Assembly (NCBI GenBank): GCA_964388305.1
Contig: CAYMAA010000019.1
Span: forward strand, 1-22,719
Reading direction: 5' to 3'
From: JAJQCI01 sp964388305
GTDB lineage: Bacteria; Bacillota; Clostridia; Lachnospirales; CAG-274
Length of the DNA stretch: 22,719 bases
Below the pieces are notes generated by a model. The model was not told where the DNA came from and did not search any database. It was given only the letters and a program-made list of their open reading frames with translations. The position numbers and the translations under genes are program-made. This document shows, in pieces, positions 6,528-16,700 of this stretch (positions are counted from its first letter, which is position 1; each line of letters starts with the position of its first letter).

Positions 6528-9347
6528 ATGGATAATAAAATTATAATAAAAGGCGCAAGAGAAAACAATTTAAAAAATATAGATTTGGAAATACCCAGAA
6601 ATAAGCTGAATGTTTTTACGGGACTTAGCGGCTCGGGCAAAAGCAGTCTTGCCTTTGATACAATCTATGCGGAGGGTCAAAGACGGTATGTGGAAAGTCT
6701 TTCCTCATACGCAAGAATGTTTTTGGGGCAAATGGATAAGCCGGACTGCGACAGCATAGACGGACTTTCCCCCGCAATTTCCATAGACCAAAAAACAACA
6801 AACAACAACCCCCGTTCCACGGTGGGTACGGTTACGGAAATTTACGATTATTTAAGGCTGCTGTTTGCAAGGGCGGGTATTCCCCATTGTCCAAAATGCG
6901 GCAGAGTTATTGAAAAGCAGAGCGTTGACCAAATTGTGGATAAAATAATGTCAATGGAAGAAAGAACAAGGCTGCAGCTTTTGGCGCCTGTTGTAAGAGG
7001 CAGAAAAGGCGAACACGTTAAACTTTTGGAGGACGCAAGACGAAGCGGCTATGTAAGAGCAAGAATTGACGGAATTATTTATGACCTAAACGAAGATATT
7101 AAGCTTGAAAAAAATAAAAAACACGTTATAGAAATTGTGGTGGACAGGCTTATTGTAAAAGAGGGCATTGAAAAAAGACTTGCGGAGTCCATAGAAACTG
7201 TTATGGGCCTTACGGGCGGAATACTTTTTGTGGATACGGGAGAAAAAACCCTTACTTTTTCGCAAAATTTTGTATGTACGCATTGCGGCATAAGCATTGA
7301 GGAAATTGAACCCAGAATGTTTTCGTTCAACAATCCCCACGGCGCCTGCCCCGAGTGCGGCGGCTTGGGAGCAAAGGTTATTTTCGACCCCGAGCTTGTT
7401 GTGCCAAGTCCCGAGCTTAGCATAAACCAAGGCGCTATTGCGGTTTACGGCTGGAATGCCATAACCACCGACGGAAGTATGAGCCGAAGTCTTTTTCAGG
7501 AGCTTTCCAAACGGCATAATATAAATTTGGACACACCTTTTGAGGATTTACCGGAAGAAACCAAAAATTATATTATGTACGGCGGCGGAGGCGAGTATAT
7601 ACCCGTAAAATTTAAAAGCGGCGGTGTAATAAAGCGCTATGACTTTTATTTTGACGGAATTATAAATAATTTGGAAAGACGTTATAAAGAAACCTATTCC
7701 GAAAAAGCAAAAAAAGAATATGATGAGTTTATGACAAACATCACCTGCCCTGCGTGCAAGGGCAAAAGGCTTCGTCCCGAAATGCTTGCTGTTACCATAG
7801 GCGGCAAAAGCATTTCACAGGTTACTGAGCTTTCCGTTAAGGAGCTTAAAGTATTTTTTAATGAGCTTGTGCTTACTGAAAAACAGCAGGCTATTGCCGA
7901 CCTTATTTTAAGAGAGATAAAGGCGAGAATAAGTTTTCTTTCCGATGTGGGACTGGACTATTTAACTCTTTCAAGGCAGGCAGGCACACTTTCGGGCGGA
8001 GAAAGCCAAAGAATAAGGCTTGCCACCCAAATAGGCAGCGGTCTTGTAGGCGTGCTTTATATTCTGGACGAGCCAAGCATAGGTCTGCACCAAAGGGATA
8101 ATGATAAGCTGTTGGCAACCCTTTGCCATTTAAGAGATTTGGGAAACACATTAATTGTTGTGGAACACGACAGCGACACCATTTTGGCGGCGGATAATGT
8201 GGTGGATATCGGCCCCGATGCAGGTATCGGCGGCGGAGAGGTTGTTTATAACGGAAATGTTGCAGGTCTTTTGGAATGTAAAACCTCCGTTACGGGAAAC
8301 TATTTAAGCGGCAGATTAAAAATTCCCGTGCCTAAGGTAAGACGCAAGCCTAACAAAGACTTTATTAAAATAAGAGGCGGAGAGGTAAATAACCTTAAAA
8401 AAATTAATGTGGATATACCCTTGGGTCTGTTTGTTTGTGTAACGGGTGTTTCAGGCTCGGGCAAAAGCTCCCTTGTAAACCAGATTTTGTATAAAACCCT
8501 TGCCAAAAAGCTGAACAGAGCAAGAATAAAGGCAGGCAAAGTTAAGTCAGTCAGCGGATATGAAAAGCTGGATAAAATAATTAATATAGATCAATCACCC
8601 ATTGGCAGAACTCCCAGATCCAACCCCGCAACCTATACAGGTCTTTTTGACCTTATAAGAGATTTGTTTTCAAATCTTCCCGAGTCAAAAATGAAAGGTT
8701 ACACAAAGGGCAGGTTTTCGTTTAATGTTAAAGGCGGCAGATGCGAGGCGTGCAGCGGTGACGGTATTGTTAAAATAGAAATGAACTTTTTGCCCGATGT
8801 TTATATACCCTGTGAGGTGTGCCGCGGCAAAAGATACAACAGAGAAACCCTTGAGGTTAAATATAAAGAAAAAAGCATTGCGGACGTTTTGGATATGACG
8901 GTTGAAGAAGCGCTGAAGTTTTTTGAAAATCTGCCTAAAATTAAAAGCAAGCTGCAAACACTGTACGATGTGGGTCTTTCCTACATTAAATTGGGTCAGG
9001 CGTCTACCACTCTTTCGGGAGGAGAAGCGCAAAGGGTAAAGCTTGCCACGGAGCTTTCCCGTAAGGCTACAGGCAAAACAATTTATGTTTTGGACGAGCC
9101 CACAACAGGTCTGCATACTGCCGATGTTCATAAATTGGTGGATATTATACAGGAGCTTACCGATGGAGGAAACACTGTTGTTGTTATAGAGCATAATTTA
9201 GATGTAATTAAAACGGCGGATTATATTATAGACTTAGGCCCCGAGGGCGGTGACGGCGGCGGTACGCTTGTGGCGGCAGGTACTCCCGAAGAGATTGCCA
9301 TGTGCGAAAAATCCTATACGGGGCAATATTTAAAAAGAATGCTGTAA
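6528..9347 (+). CDS. uvrA: Excinuclease ABC subunit A (UvrA)
   Basis: DNA damage sensor of nucleotide excision repair, a dimeric ABC-type ATPase that delivers UvrB. The product has 939 residues, essentially the length of the E. coli protein (940). The first ABC module has Walker A GLSGSGKS (32-39) and signature LSGGESQR. The second has Walker A GVSGSGKS (640-647), LSGGEAQR and the Walker B LDEPTTGLH. Zinc ligands in the second half are C739-x2-C742-x19-C762-x2-C765. CPKCG and CTHCG...CPECGG Cys pairs occur in the first half. In-frame upstream ATGs lie inside uvrB. The ATG at 6528 gives the family-typical start MDNKIIIKGARENNLKN and is 10 bp after the uvrB stop, with only a weak GATGAGG ribosome site, suggesting coupling to uvrB translation. 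All catalytic motifs look intact. Confidence 0.98.
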   Translation: MDNKIIIKGARENNLKNIDLEIPRNKLNVFTGLSGSGKSSLAFDTIYAEGQRRYVESLSSYARMFLGQMDKPDCDSIDGLSPAISIDQKTTNNNPRSTVGTVTEIYDYLRLLFARAGIPHCPKCGRVIEKQSVDQIVDKIMSMEERTRLQLLAPVVRGRKGEHVKLLEDARRSGYVRARIDGIIYDLNEDIKLEKNKKHVIEIVVDRLIVKEGIEKRLAESIETVMGLTGGILFVDTGEKTLTFSQNFVCTHCGISIEEIEPRMFSFNNPHGACPECGGLGAKVIFDPELVVPSPELSINQGAIAVYGWNAITTDGSMSRSLFQELSKRHNINLDTPFEDLPEETKNYIMYGGGGEYIPVKFKSGGVIKRYDFYFDGIINNLERRYKETYSEKAKKEYDEFMTNITCPACKGKRLRPEMLAVTIGGKSISQVTELSVKELKVFFNELVLTEKQQAIADLILREIKARISFLSDVGLDYLTLSRQAGTLSGGESQRIRLATQIGSGLVGVLYILDEPSIGLHQRDNDKLLATLCHLRDLGNTLIVVEHDSDTILAADNVVDIGPDAGIGGGEVVYNGNVAGLLECKTSVTGNYLSGRLKIPVPKVRRKPNKDFIKIRGGEVNNLKKINVDIPLGLFVCVTGVSGSGKSSLVNQILYKTLAKKLNRARIKAGKVKSVSGYEKLDKIINIDQSPIGRTPRSNPATYTGLFDLIRDLFSNLPESKMKGYTKGRFSFNVKGGRCEACSGDGIVKIEMNFLPDVYIPCEVCRGKRYNRETLEVKYKEKSIADVLDMTVEEALKFFENLPKIKSKLQTLYDVGLSYIKLGQASTTLSGGEAQRVKLATELSRKATGKTIYVLDEPTTGLHTADVHKLVDIIQELTDGGNTVVVIEHNLDVIKTADYIIDLGPEGGDGGGTLVAAGTPEEIAMCEKSYTGQYLKRML

Positions 9348-9377
9348 TTATTGATACATTTTTAAGGAAGTAACGCT

Positions 9378-12300
9378 ATGGAAAATAAACAATTCACTCA
9401 TCTTCACGTTCATACGGAATACAGCCTGCTGGACGGTTCTTCCAAAATTAAGGAGCTTACCGCCCGTGCGGCGGAGCTGGGAATGAAAGCAATAGCCATA
9501 ACCGACCACGGTGTTATGTACGGCTGTATAGACTTTTATAAGGCGTGCCTTGCCAATAACATAAAACCCATTATTGGCTGTGAGGTATATGTTGCAAGCG
9601 GCTCACGCTTTAATAAACAAAAGCTGCCTACAAATTTTTATTATCACCTTGTTTTGCTTGCTAAAAACAATGAGGGCTATAAAAATCTATCCCGTCTTGT
9701 TTCGTTGGGTCAAATAGAGGGTTACTACTACAAACCCCGTATTGATTTGGAAATTCTAAAAAAATATCATAATAACCTTATAGCGCTTTCAGCCTGTCTT
9801 GCGGGGCCTGTGGCAAAAACCCTTCTTACATCAACCTACCAAAAAGCAAAGGAAACCGCCCTTGCCTACAGGGATATTTTCGGAGATGATTTTTATTTGG
9901 AATTGCAGGATCATGGCATTCCCGAGCAAAAAACGGTTAATCAGGGCATAATGCGTATTCATAACGAAACAGGCATACCTATTGTTGCCACAAACGACCT
10001 GCACTATGTAAACAAGGATGATGCCGCCGCCCACGATTTGCTTTTGTGCATACAAACAAACACAAATGTATTGGACGAAAACCGTATGCGCTACGAAGGC
10101 GGCAACTACTACCTTAAATCCTCCGAGGAAATGTACTCGCTTTTCCCCTATGCGGAGGAAGCCTGCCAAAACACAAATAAAATTGCGGATATGTGTAATG
10201 TATCCTTTGAGTTTAATAAATATAAGCTGCCTGTTTTTGATGTGCCAAAGGGCAAAACAGCCTACAGCTACCTTGAAGAATTGGCGGAACATGGTCTTGC
10301 GGAAAGATACCCAAATGTAACGGATGAGCTTAAACAAAGGCTTAACTATGAGCTGGACACAATTCGCCAAATGGGTTTTGTGGATTACTTTTTAATAACT
10401 TGGGACTTTATAAGATATGCCAGGGAAAACGGCATAAGCGTAGGCCCCGGCAGAGGCTCAGCCGCAGGCAGTATTGTGGCATACAGCCTTAAAATAACGG
10501 ATATTGACCCAATCCGCTACGGTCTTATTTTTGAGCGTTTTTTAAACCCCGAGCGTGTAAGTATGCCCGATATTGACATAGACTTTTGCTATGAACGCAG
10601 ACAGGAAGTAATTGACTATGTAAACAGAAAATACGGAGAGGACCACGTTGCCCAAATTATAACATTTGGCACAATGGCGGCAAGAAATGCCATAAGGGAC
10701 GTGGGCAGAGCCTTGGCAATCCCCTATAATGATGTGGACAGAATTGCCAAAATGGTACCCAATGAGCTTCATATAACAATTCAAAAGGCTTTGGAAAAAA
10801 ATCCCGAGCTTAAATCGGAATATGACAGTAACGAAAAGGTTAAAAATTTAATAGATATGTCTATGAAATTAGAGGGTCTGCCTCGTCATGCCTCTACTCA
10901 TGCGGCAGGTGTTGTTATATGCGACCGCCCCATTATAGAATATGTTCCCTTAAATAACAATCAGGGTGTTATTACCACTCAATATGTTATGACAACAATA
11001 GAAGAGCTGGGACTTTTAAAGATGGACTTTTTGGGTCTTAGAACTCTTACAGTTATTCAAAACGCCTTTAACGAGGCGCAGCGTACTCATAAAATAAATG
11101 TGAATTTAAAATCCGTAGATTATAATGACAAAAAGGTTTTTGAGCTTATATCCTCGGGCAACTCCATAGGTATGTTTCAGCTTGAAAGTGCAGGTATGCG
11201 CTCATTTATGAAGGAGCTTAAACCCAACTCACTGGAGGATATAATTGCAGGCATTTCCCTTTACCGCCCGGGCCCTATGGACTTTATACCAAAATATATT
11301 AAGGGTAAAAATAATAAGGATAACATAACCTACCTCCATCCCTCCCTGGAGCCTATTCTTAAAGCCACATACGGCTGTATAGTATATCAGGAGCAGGTTA
11401 TGCAAATAGTAAGAGAGCTTGCCGGCTACACTTGGGGCAGAAGCGACCTTGTGCGGAGAGCTATGTCCAAAAAAAAGGCGGACGTAATGGCTCAGGAAAG
11501 GCAAAAGTTCATCTTCGGCTCGGAGGAAGAGGGTGTTAAGGGCTGTGTTGCCAACGGAATACCCGAAAACATAGCCAATCAGATTTTTGACGAAATGACG
11601 GACTTTGCAAAGTATGCCTTCAATAAATCCCATGCGGCGGCTTATGCCGTGGTTGCCTACCAAACGGCATGGCTAAAGCTCTACTACCCTGTAGAGTTTA
11701 TGGCGGCTCTTTTAACCAGCGTTATAGATAACCCCGGCAAGGTTGTGGAATATATTGAAGAATGTAAGCGAATGAATATTGAAATTCTCCCGCCCGATAT
11801 AAACGAGAGCTTCAGCCGTTTCAGTGTATACGGCAGTAAAATCCGCCATTCCCTTTCGGCAATTAAAACAGTGGGCAAAAATGTTGTTGATGATTTGGTT
11901 AAGGAACGTGAAAACGGCAGGTTTACATCTTTAACGGACTTTATAAACCGTATGGACGGCAAGCTTAATTCCAAAGCAATAGAAAATCTTATTAAAAGCG
12001 GCTGCTTCGACTCTCTCGGCGGCAAACGCGCCCAATATATGCTTTGCTATAAGCAGATTTTAAACGGCTTCGGAAACGCAAAGAAAAACAATCTGGCAGG
12101 TCAGCTGAACCTTTTCGATGTTGCGGAGGATAATGACTATTATGACGATAATCTCCCAAACGTGGAGGAGTTTCCAAAGCAGCAGATTTTGGCATTTGAA
12201 AAGGAAATAATAGGTGTATATGTAAGCGGACACCCCCTTTCGGATTATGCCAAAACCCTCAGCCGCTATGCTTCCGTAACCACTCATGACTTCCCGTTTG

Positions 12301-12812
12301 ATGATGAGGAGGAAATAGGAAAGGTTAAGGACGGGCAAAAGGTTGTTATCGGCGGAATTATAAACAAAGCAGTAATTAAGTTTACAAAAAACGATAAAAT
12401 TATGTCCTTCATTACCATAGAGGATCTTTACGGTGTAATTGAGGTAATAGTTTTTCCTAACACATACGAAAAATACAGCAGCTTTATTTCCGAAAACTCG
12501 GTAATTCTTGTAGACGGTGTAGCTCAGATTTCCGAAAATCAGCCGCCAAAAATCATCTGCAACAAAATTACACCGTATAATGACCTTTTAAACAAAAATG
12601 CGGAAGTTTGGATAAAATTGGATAAACAGCTAAAGGATCTGCCCAATGACATAAAGGAAATTATTAATCTTAACCCCGGCAGCACCCCCGTAAAAATCTA
12701 TTATGCCGACACAAAAAAACTTATGACGGTAAATAAGGGCATTAATCTTAACTCTAACGCTCTGGACGACCTTAAACTTGTTTACGGGGATAAAAACGTA
12801 ATAAAAAAATAA
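9378..12812 (+). CDS. dnaE: DNA polymerase III alpha subunit (DnaE)
   Basis: Replicative C-family DNA polymerase. In Firmicutes DnaE normally works beside PolC, extending primers and in repair synthesis. The 1144-residue product has an N-terminal PHP domain (1-270), the palm with PDIDIDF (catalytic D400 and D402) and KMDFLGLRT (third Asp, D550), the GPGRGSAAGS segment, fingers, helix-hairpin-helix region, an internal clamp-binding motif QLNLF at 909-913 and a C-terminal OB fold (about 985-1070). The PHP domain keeps a full apparent metal set: H10, H12, D43, H44, E69, H90, C140, D207, H209. E. coli DnaE has lost several of these. The ATG follows AAGGAAG by 7 nt. It lies 30 bp after uvrA with no terminator, so it is probably co-transcribed with uvrBA. 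Confidence 0.98.
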   Translation: MENKQFTHLHVHTEYSLLDGSSKIKELTARAAELGMKAIAITDHGVMYGCIDFYKACLANNIKPIIGCEVYVASGSRFNKQKLPTNFYYHLVLLAKNNEGYKNLSRLVSLGQIEGYYYKPRIDLEILKKYHNNLIALSACLAGPVAKTLLTSTYQKAKETALAYRDIFGDDFYLELQDHGIPEQKTVNQGIMRIHNETGIPIVATNDLHYVNKDDAAAHDLLLCIQTNTNVLDENRMRYEGGNYYLKSSEEMYSLFPYAEEACQNTNKIADMCNVSFEFNKYKLPVFDVPKGKTAYSYLEELAEHGLAERYPNVTDELKQRLNYELDTIRQMGFVDYFLITWDFIRYARENGISVGPGRGSAAGSIVAYSLKITDIDPIRYGLIFERFLNPERVSMPDIDIDFCYERRQEVIDYVNRKYGEDHVAQIITFGTMAARNAIRDVGRALAIPYNDVDRIAKMVPNELHITIQKALEKNPELKSEYDSNEKVKNLIDMSMKLEGLPRHASTHAAGVVICDRPIIEYVPLNNNQGVITTQYVMTTIEELGLLKMDFLGLRTLTVIQNAFNEAQRTHKINVNLKSVDYNDKKVFELISSGNSIGMFQLESAGMRSFMKELKPNSLEDIIAGISLYRPGPMDFIPKYIKGKNNKDNITYLHPSLEPILKATYGCIVYQEQVMQIVRELAGYTWGRSDLVRRAMSKKKADVMAQERQKFIFGSEEEGVKGCVANGIPENIANQIFDEMTDFAKYAFNKSHAAAYAVVAYQTAWLKLYYPVEFMAALLTSVIDNPGKVVEYIEECKRMNIEILPPDINESFSRFSVYGSKIRHSLSAIKTVGKNVVDDLVKERENGRFTSLTDFINRMDGKLNSKAIENLIKSGCFDSLGGKRAQYMLCYKQILNGFGNAKKNNLAGQLNLFDVAEDNDYYDDNLPNVEEFPKQQILAFEKEIIGVYVSGHPLSDYAKTLSRYASVTTHDFPFDDEEEIGKVKDGQKVVIGGIINKAVIKFTKNDKIMSFITIEDLYGVIEVIVFPNTYEKYSSFISENSVILVDGVAQISENQPPKIICNKITPYNDLLNKNAEVWIKLDKQLKDLPNDIKEIINLNPGSTPVKIYYADTKKLMTVNKGINLNSNALDDLKLVYGDKNVIKK

Positions 12813-12856
12813 GAAAACACCGAATACCTCGGAGTATACTTTTAATCAGTGTTTTC
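12813..12856 (+). repeat. Hairpin between dnaE and the PHP gene
   Basis: GAAAACAC (12813-12820) and GTGTTTTC (12849-12856) form a perfect 8-bp inverted repeat starting right after the dnaE stop codon. The loop can form small alternative stems (CCGA/TCGG or ATAC/GTAT). No T-run follows, so it is a poor intrinsic terminator. It may be an mRNA processing or stability element. Confidence 0.6.
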
Positions 12857-12884
12857 CTAAATAAATCATTTCGGAGGAACAGCA

Positions 12885-13688
12885 ATGTTTTTAGCAGATT
12901 ATCACTTGCATACAAACCAATCGTCGGACAGTGACGCCACACCCCAATCCATGATAGAAAGAGCGATAGACTTGGGCCTTGCGGAAATAGCCTTAACCGA
13001 CCATGTGGATTTTGATCCACGCTATACATTTACCGATTATAACAAATATATACCTGTTTTCAACTCATTAAAGGAAGGCTATGCCGATAAAATACATCTC
13101 ACATTCGGTGTGGAAATAGGCCTTGAAAATAAACAGGCGGATAAAGTAAATACCTTCGCAAGGTCTTTCCCCTTCGATTTTATAATAGGCTCCTCCCACA
13201 GTGTGGAGCGCTACGACCTGTATTTTGACAGGGAAAAATATTTTGAAAGATTTAGCGGCAAACAGGCGGCTTACGAAAACTATTTTAAGGAGCTTATTAA
13301 AAATATACAAGCCTGCCCCGTATTTAATGTGTACGGTCACATAGATTTTGTAAACCGCTACGGAACTTATGAGGATAACTCCCTTAAATACGCTGATTTT
13401 TCCGATTATGCGGATACCGCCCTTAAACTGCTTGCGGAAAACGGCAAGGGCATAGAAATCAATACATCGGGTTTTCGCTACGGTGTAGGGTCTGCCCACC
13501 CCTCATTGGATTTTGTTAAACGCTACAGGGAGCTTGGCGGCGAAATTATTACAGTAGGCTCGGACGCACACCGCCCCGAGGACATTGCCGAAAATTTTGA
13601 ACAGGCATACGAAATGCTTAAAACGGCAGGCTTTAGGTATATAGCCTTTTTCAGATACCAAAAGCCGGTATTCAAAAAACTGCCCTAA
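12885..13688 (+). CDS. PHP-family phosphatase, histidinol-phosphatase (HisJ/HisK) type
   Basis: Metal-dependent phosphoesterase of 267 residues, the normal size of the PHP histidinol-phosphatase family, which removes phosphate from L-histidinol phosphate in histidine synthesis. Metal and phosphate ligands are visible in order: H7 and H9 (DYHLHT), D39 and H40 (LTDH), E77 (GVEIGLE), H105 (GSSHSVE), H152 and D154 (GHIDFV), D227 and H229 (GSDAHRPEDI). The GSSHSVE and SDAHRPED motifs favour HisJ-like proteins over polymerase-associated PHP domains. The ATG is 7 nt after GGAGG. addA starts 18 bp downstream. No histidine gene is nearby, so the substrate is less certain than the fold. Its position beside dnaE, itself a PHP-domain protein, is notable but may be chance. 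Confidence 0.85.
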   Translation: MFLADYHLHTNQSSDSDATPQSMIERAIDLGLAEIALTDHVDFDPRYTFTDYNKYIPVFNSLKEGYADKIHLTFGVEIGLENKQADKVNTFARSFPFDFIIGSSHSVERYDLYFDREKYFERFSGKQAAYENYFKELIKNIQACPVFNVYGHIDFVNRYGTYEDNSLKYADFSDYADTALKLLAENGKGIEINTSGFRYGVGSAHPSLDFVKRYRELGGEIITVGSDAHRPEDIAENFEQAYEMLKTAGFRYIAFFRYQKPVFKKLP

Positions 13689-13706
13689 ACTTAAAAAGGA
13701 GTATTT

Positions 13707-16700
13707 ATGGAATTTTCACCTAACCAAAAAACAGCCATTTTTACACGGAATAAAAATATATTAGTATCGGCGGCGGCAGGCAGCGGCAAAACCGCCGTGC
13801 TTGTTCAGCGTGTTATGGAAATAATTAAAAATCCAAACGTAAATATAACTGATTTGCTTGTTGTAACATTCACAAAGGCGGCGGCAGCGGAAATGCTTTT
13901 GCGTATAGAAAAAGCATTAACTGAGCTTTTAAACAATCCCGATGAACCGAATAAGGCGCATCTTTACAAACAGCTAAGGCTGCTTAACCGTGCGGACGTT
14001 ACCACAATAGACGCCTTTTGCACAAAAACCGTAAGAAAGTATTTTTACAATACGGAGCTTGAGCCGGACTTTGCTCCGGCGGAGGAGGCAGAGCTTGAGG
14101 AAATACGCCGTCAGGCAATAAATTACGTTACGGAAGAGGCATTTAAGCAGTACGAGGTGCAAAACCCCATTTACGCCCCTCTTTACAGCCTGTGCGATAT
14201 GCTTTCCGCAAGCAGCTCCAACACATTGGAGCTGGAGGAAGAAATACTTAATATATATAAAGCATTAACATCAATGCCCTATCCCGTAAAATGGCTTAAC
14301 CAAACATTTAACAGCCTTAACGCACATACCTACGCAGACTACTTAACATCGCCTTTCATAAAAGAGCTGCTAAGCAGCTTTAATATTTCCACGGCAGAAA
14401 GTCTTATAGACGAGGCTGACAGAATTATGGAGGAGGTATTTTCAAAAACCACTCTTAATGAAGAGGCTGCCGCAATAAAAGAGCTTGCCAAAACAGATGA
14501 TGCTGTTAAAATAGCCGACATACTCGGTAATATAGTTTTTCCAAGGTTTAATGCCTCAAAAAAAATAAATCCGGAGGCCTATAATAAGGCAAAGCTTTTT
14601 AGGGATACCGCAAAGGGTATTATAAATAAGGATAAAGAGCTGGTTAAATATTTTTCCGAAGAAAGCTATAATACATATAAACAATCTCTTCCTATGCTTA
14701 AGCTTATTTATACATTGGAGGAAAATTTTACAAATGAATTTATGCGCCTTAAAAAGGCGGCAAATAAATATGAATTTTCCGACATAGAAAGAGTTTGCCT
14801 TAATATGCTTGTTGAAAACGGCTCTCCTACGGAATTTGCTGTTCAGCTTAAAAACCGCTATGTTGAAATTATAACGGACGAATATCAGGATACAAACCCT
14901 CTTCAGGAGGAAATTTTAAAGGCTCTTGCAAGAGAAAACAACCGTTTTATGGTTGGGGATATAAAGCAAAGCATTTACGGCTTTCGCAATGCAGACCCTG
15001 CCATATTTATAAACAAATATAACAACTGCATAAACAACCCCTCATCTCCCACGGACTGCCTTGTTCATCTGTCGGAAAACTACCGCAGCCGAAAACCTGT
15101 TTTGGACTTTGTAAATCTTGTGTTTTCTCAGCTTATGACCCCCGAGCTTGGCGGTGTGGAGTACGAAGAGCTTAATTATCCCCAAAACTCAAAATATACC
15201 CACGAAAAGGACGTTAAAACAGAGGTTTTAATTGTAAACCGTTATACGGATATAAAGCCTCCCGCTGAAATACAGGACGAAGAAATTATAAAGGATATTT
15301 GCCAAAGCTCCGCATCGGCGGAGGCTCTGCTTATTGCAGGCAAAATAAAAGAGCTTATGTCAAATGACCCTGCCGTTAAATATTCCGATATTGTAATTCT
15401 TTCCCGTGTTTTAACAAACAAAGCGGAAAGCATTGTAAACACTCTTTCCATGTGCGGAATACCCTCACTGACCTATAAAGCGGCAGACAGCACTGATTTT
15501 ATAGAAAACAAAACAATTATAAGCTATTTAAAAATAATAGATAACCCCTATAACGATTTGGACTTGGCGGCAGTGCTTCACAGTCCCGTTTATCGCCTTA
15601 CGGCAGAGGAGCTTGCTCAAGTGCGTTTGTACGGCAAGGATATGAGCCTGCCGTTTTATGACAGTATTTTAATTTATGTTAAAAATAACAGCAACGGCAT
15701 AACCCAAAAGCTTAACTCATTTTTGGAGGATAGAGAGTACTTTTCCGCCTGTTTTAAAACCGAACCCGTAAACGAGGTTTTGTACGATATTTATGCGAAA
15801 ACCGATTATTATAACTACCTTAACCTGCTTTCGGAGGGCAAAAACAGACGCGCCAATTTAGATAAGCTCTCGGATGCCGCCGCCGCATACGATGCGGGAA
15901 CGGAAAGCGGTTTATACGGCTTTTTAAATTATTTAAACAATATCCGTTTTGAACAGGCTCAAATAATTCCGCCCGAAAACAATGCTGTAAAAATAATGAC
16001 AATACACAGCAGTAAGGGCCTGCAGTTTCCCATAGTTTTTCTTTCGGGTATAGAGGGCAGATTTAGCAAGAAGGATTTAAGAGATAAAATTATAGCTGAT
16101 AAATCCATGGGTATATGCCTTGCCGCCTATAATTCGGAAGAAAGAATTATAAGCCAAACAGCGCCACTTGAAAACGCAAGGCTGAGCCATAACAGGGCGC
16201 TTGCGGCGGAAGCGCTGCGGCTATATTATGTTGCCGTTACAAGAGCGGAGGAAAGGCTTATTATAACCGCTGCGGATTCACCTAAAAAAACAAAAGCAAA
16301 TACCTATGACGAAATACGGGAAAAGCTTATAGAAGGCTATTCCAAAAATTCAATGGAGGAAATGAAATATGTGCCGCCATACTCTATAATAAACGCTTCG
16401 TCATTTCTTTCAATATTAACAACGGCGCTTTATAACAGGGAGAACTCCCCTGTATACAGCCTTGCCATAAAGCATTGGTATGAGCTTACGGGAGTAACAG
16501 AAAACAAGTCCCTTTCTGTTTATGCGGATAAAATCAAGGCGGAAAAGCTTAAAAAAGCCGACTATCCTTACAACAGCGTTGTTGCTCTGCCAACAAATGT
16601 TTCCGTAACGGAAATTAAAAAGGAAGCCAATGCGGACACCTACCCTATTGAGTTTTCGGCGGAAAAATTCCGTTTTACAAAGCCTCGTTTTATAACGGAG

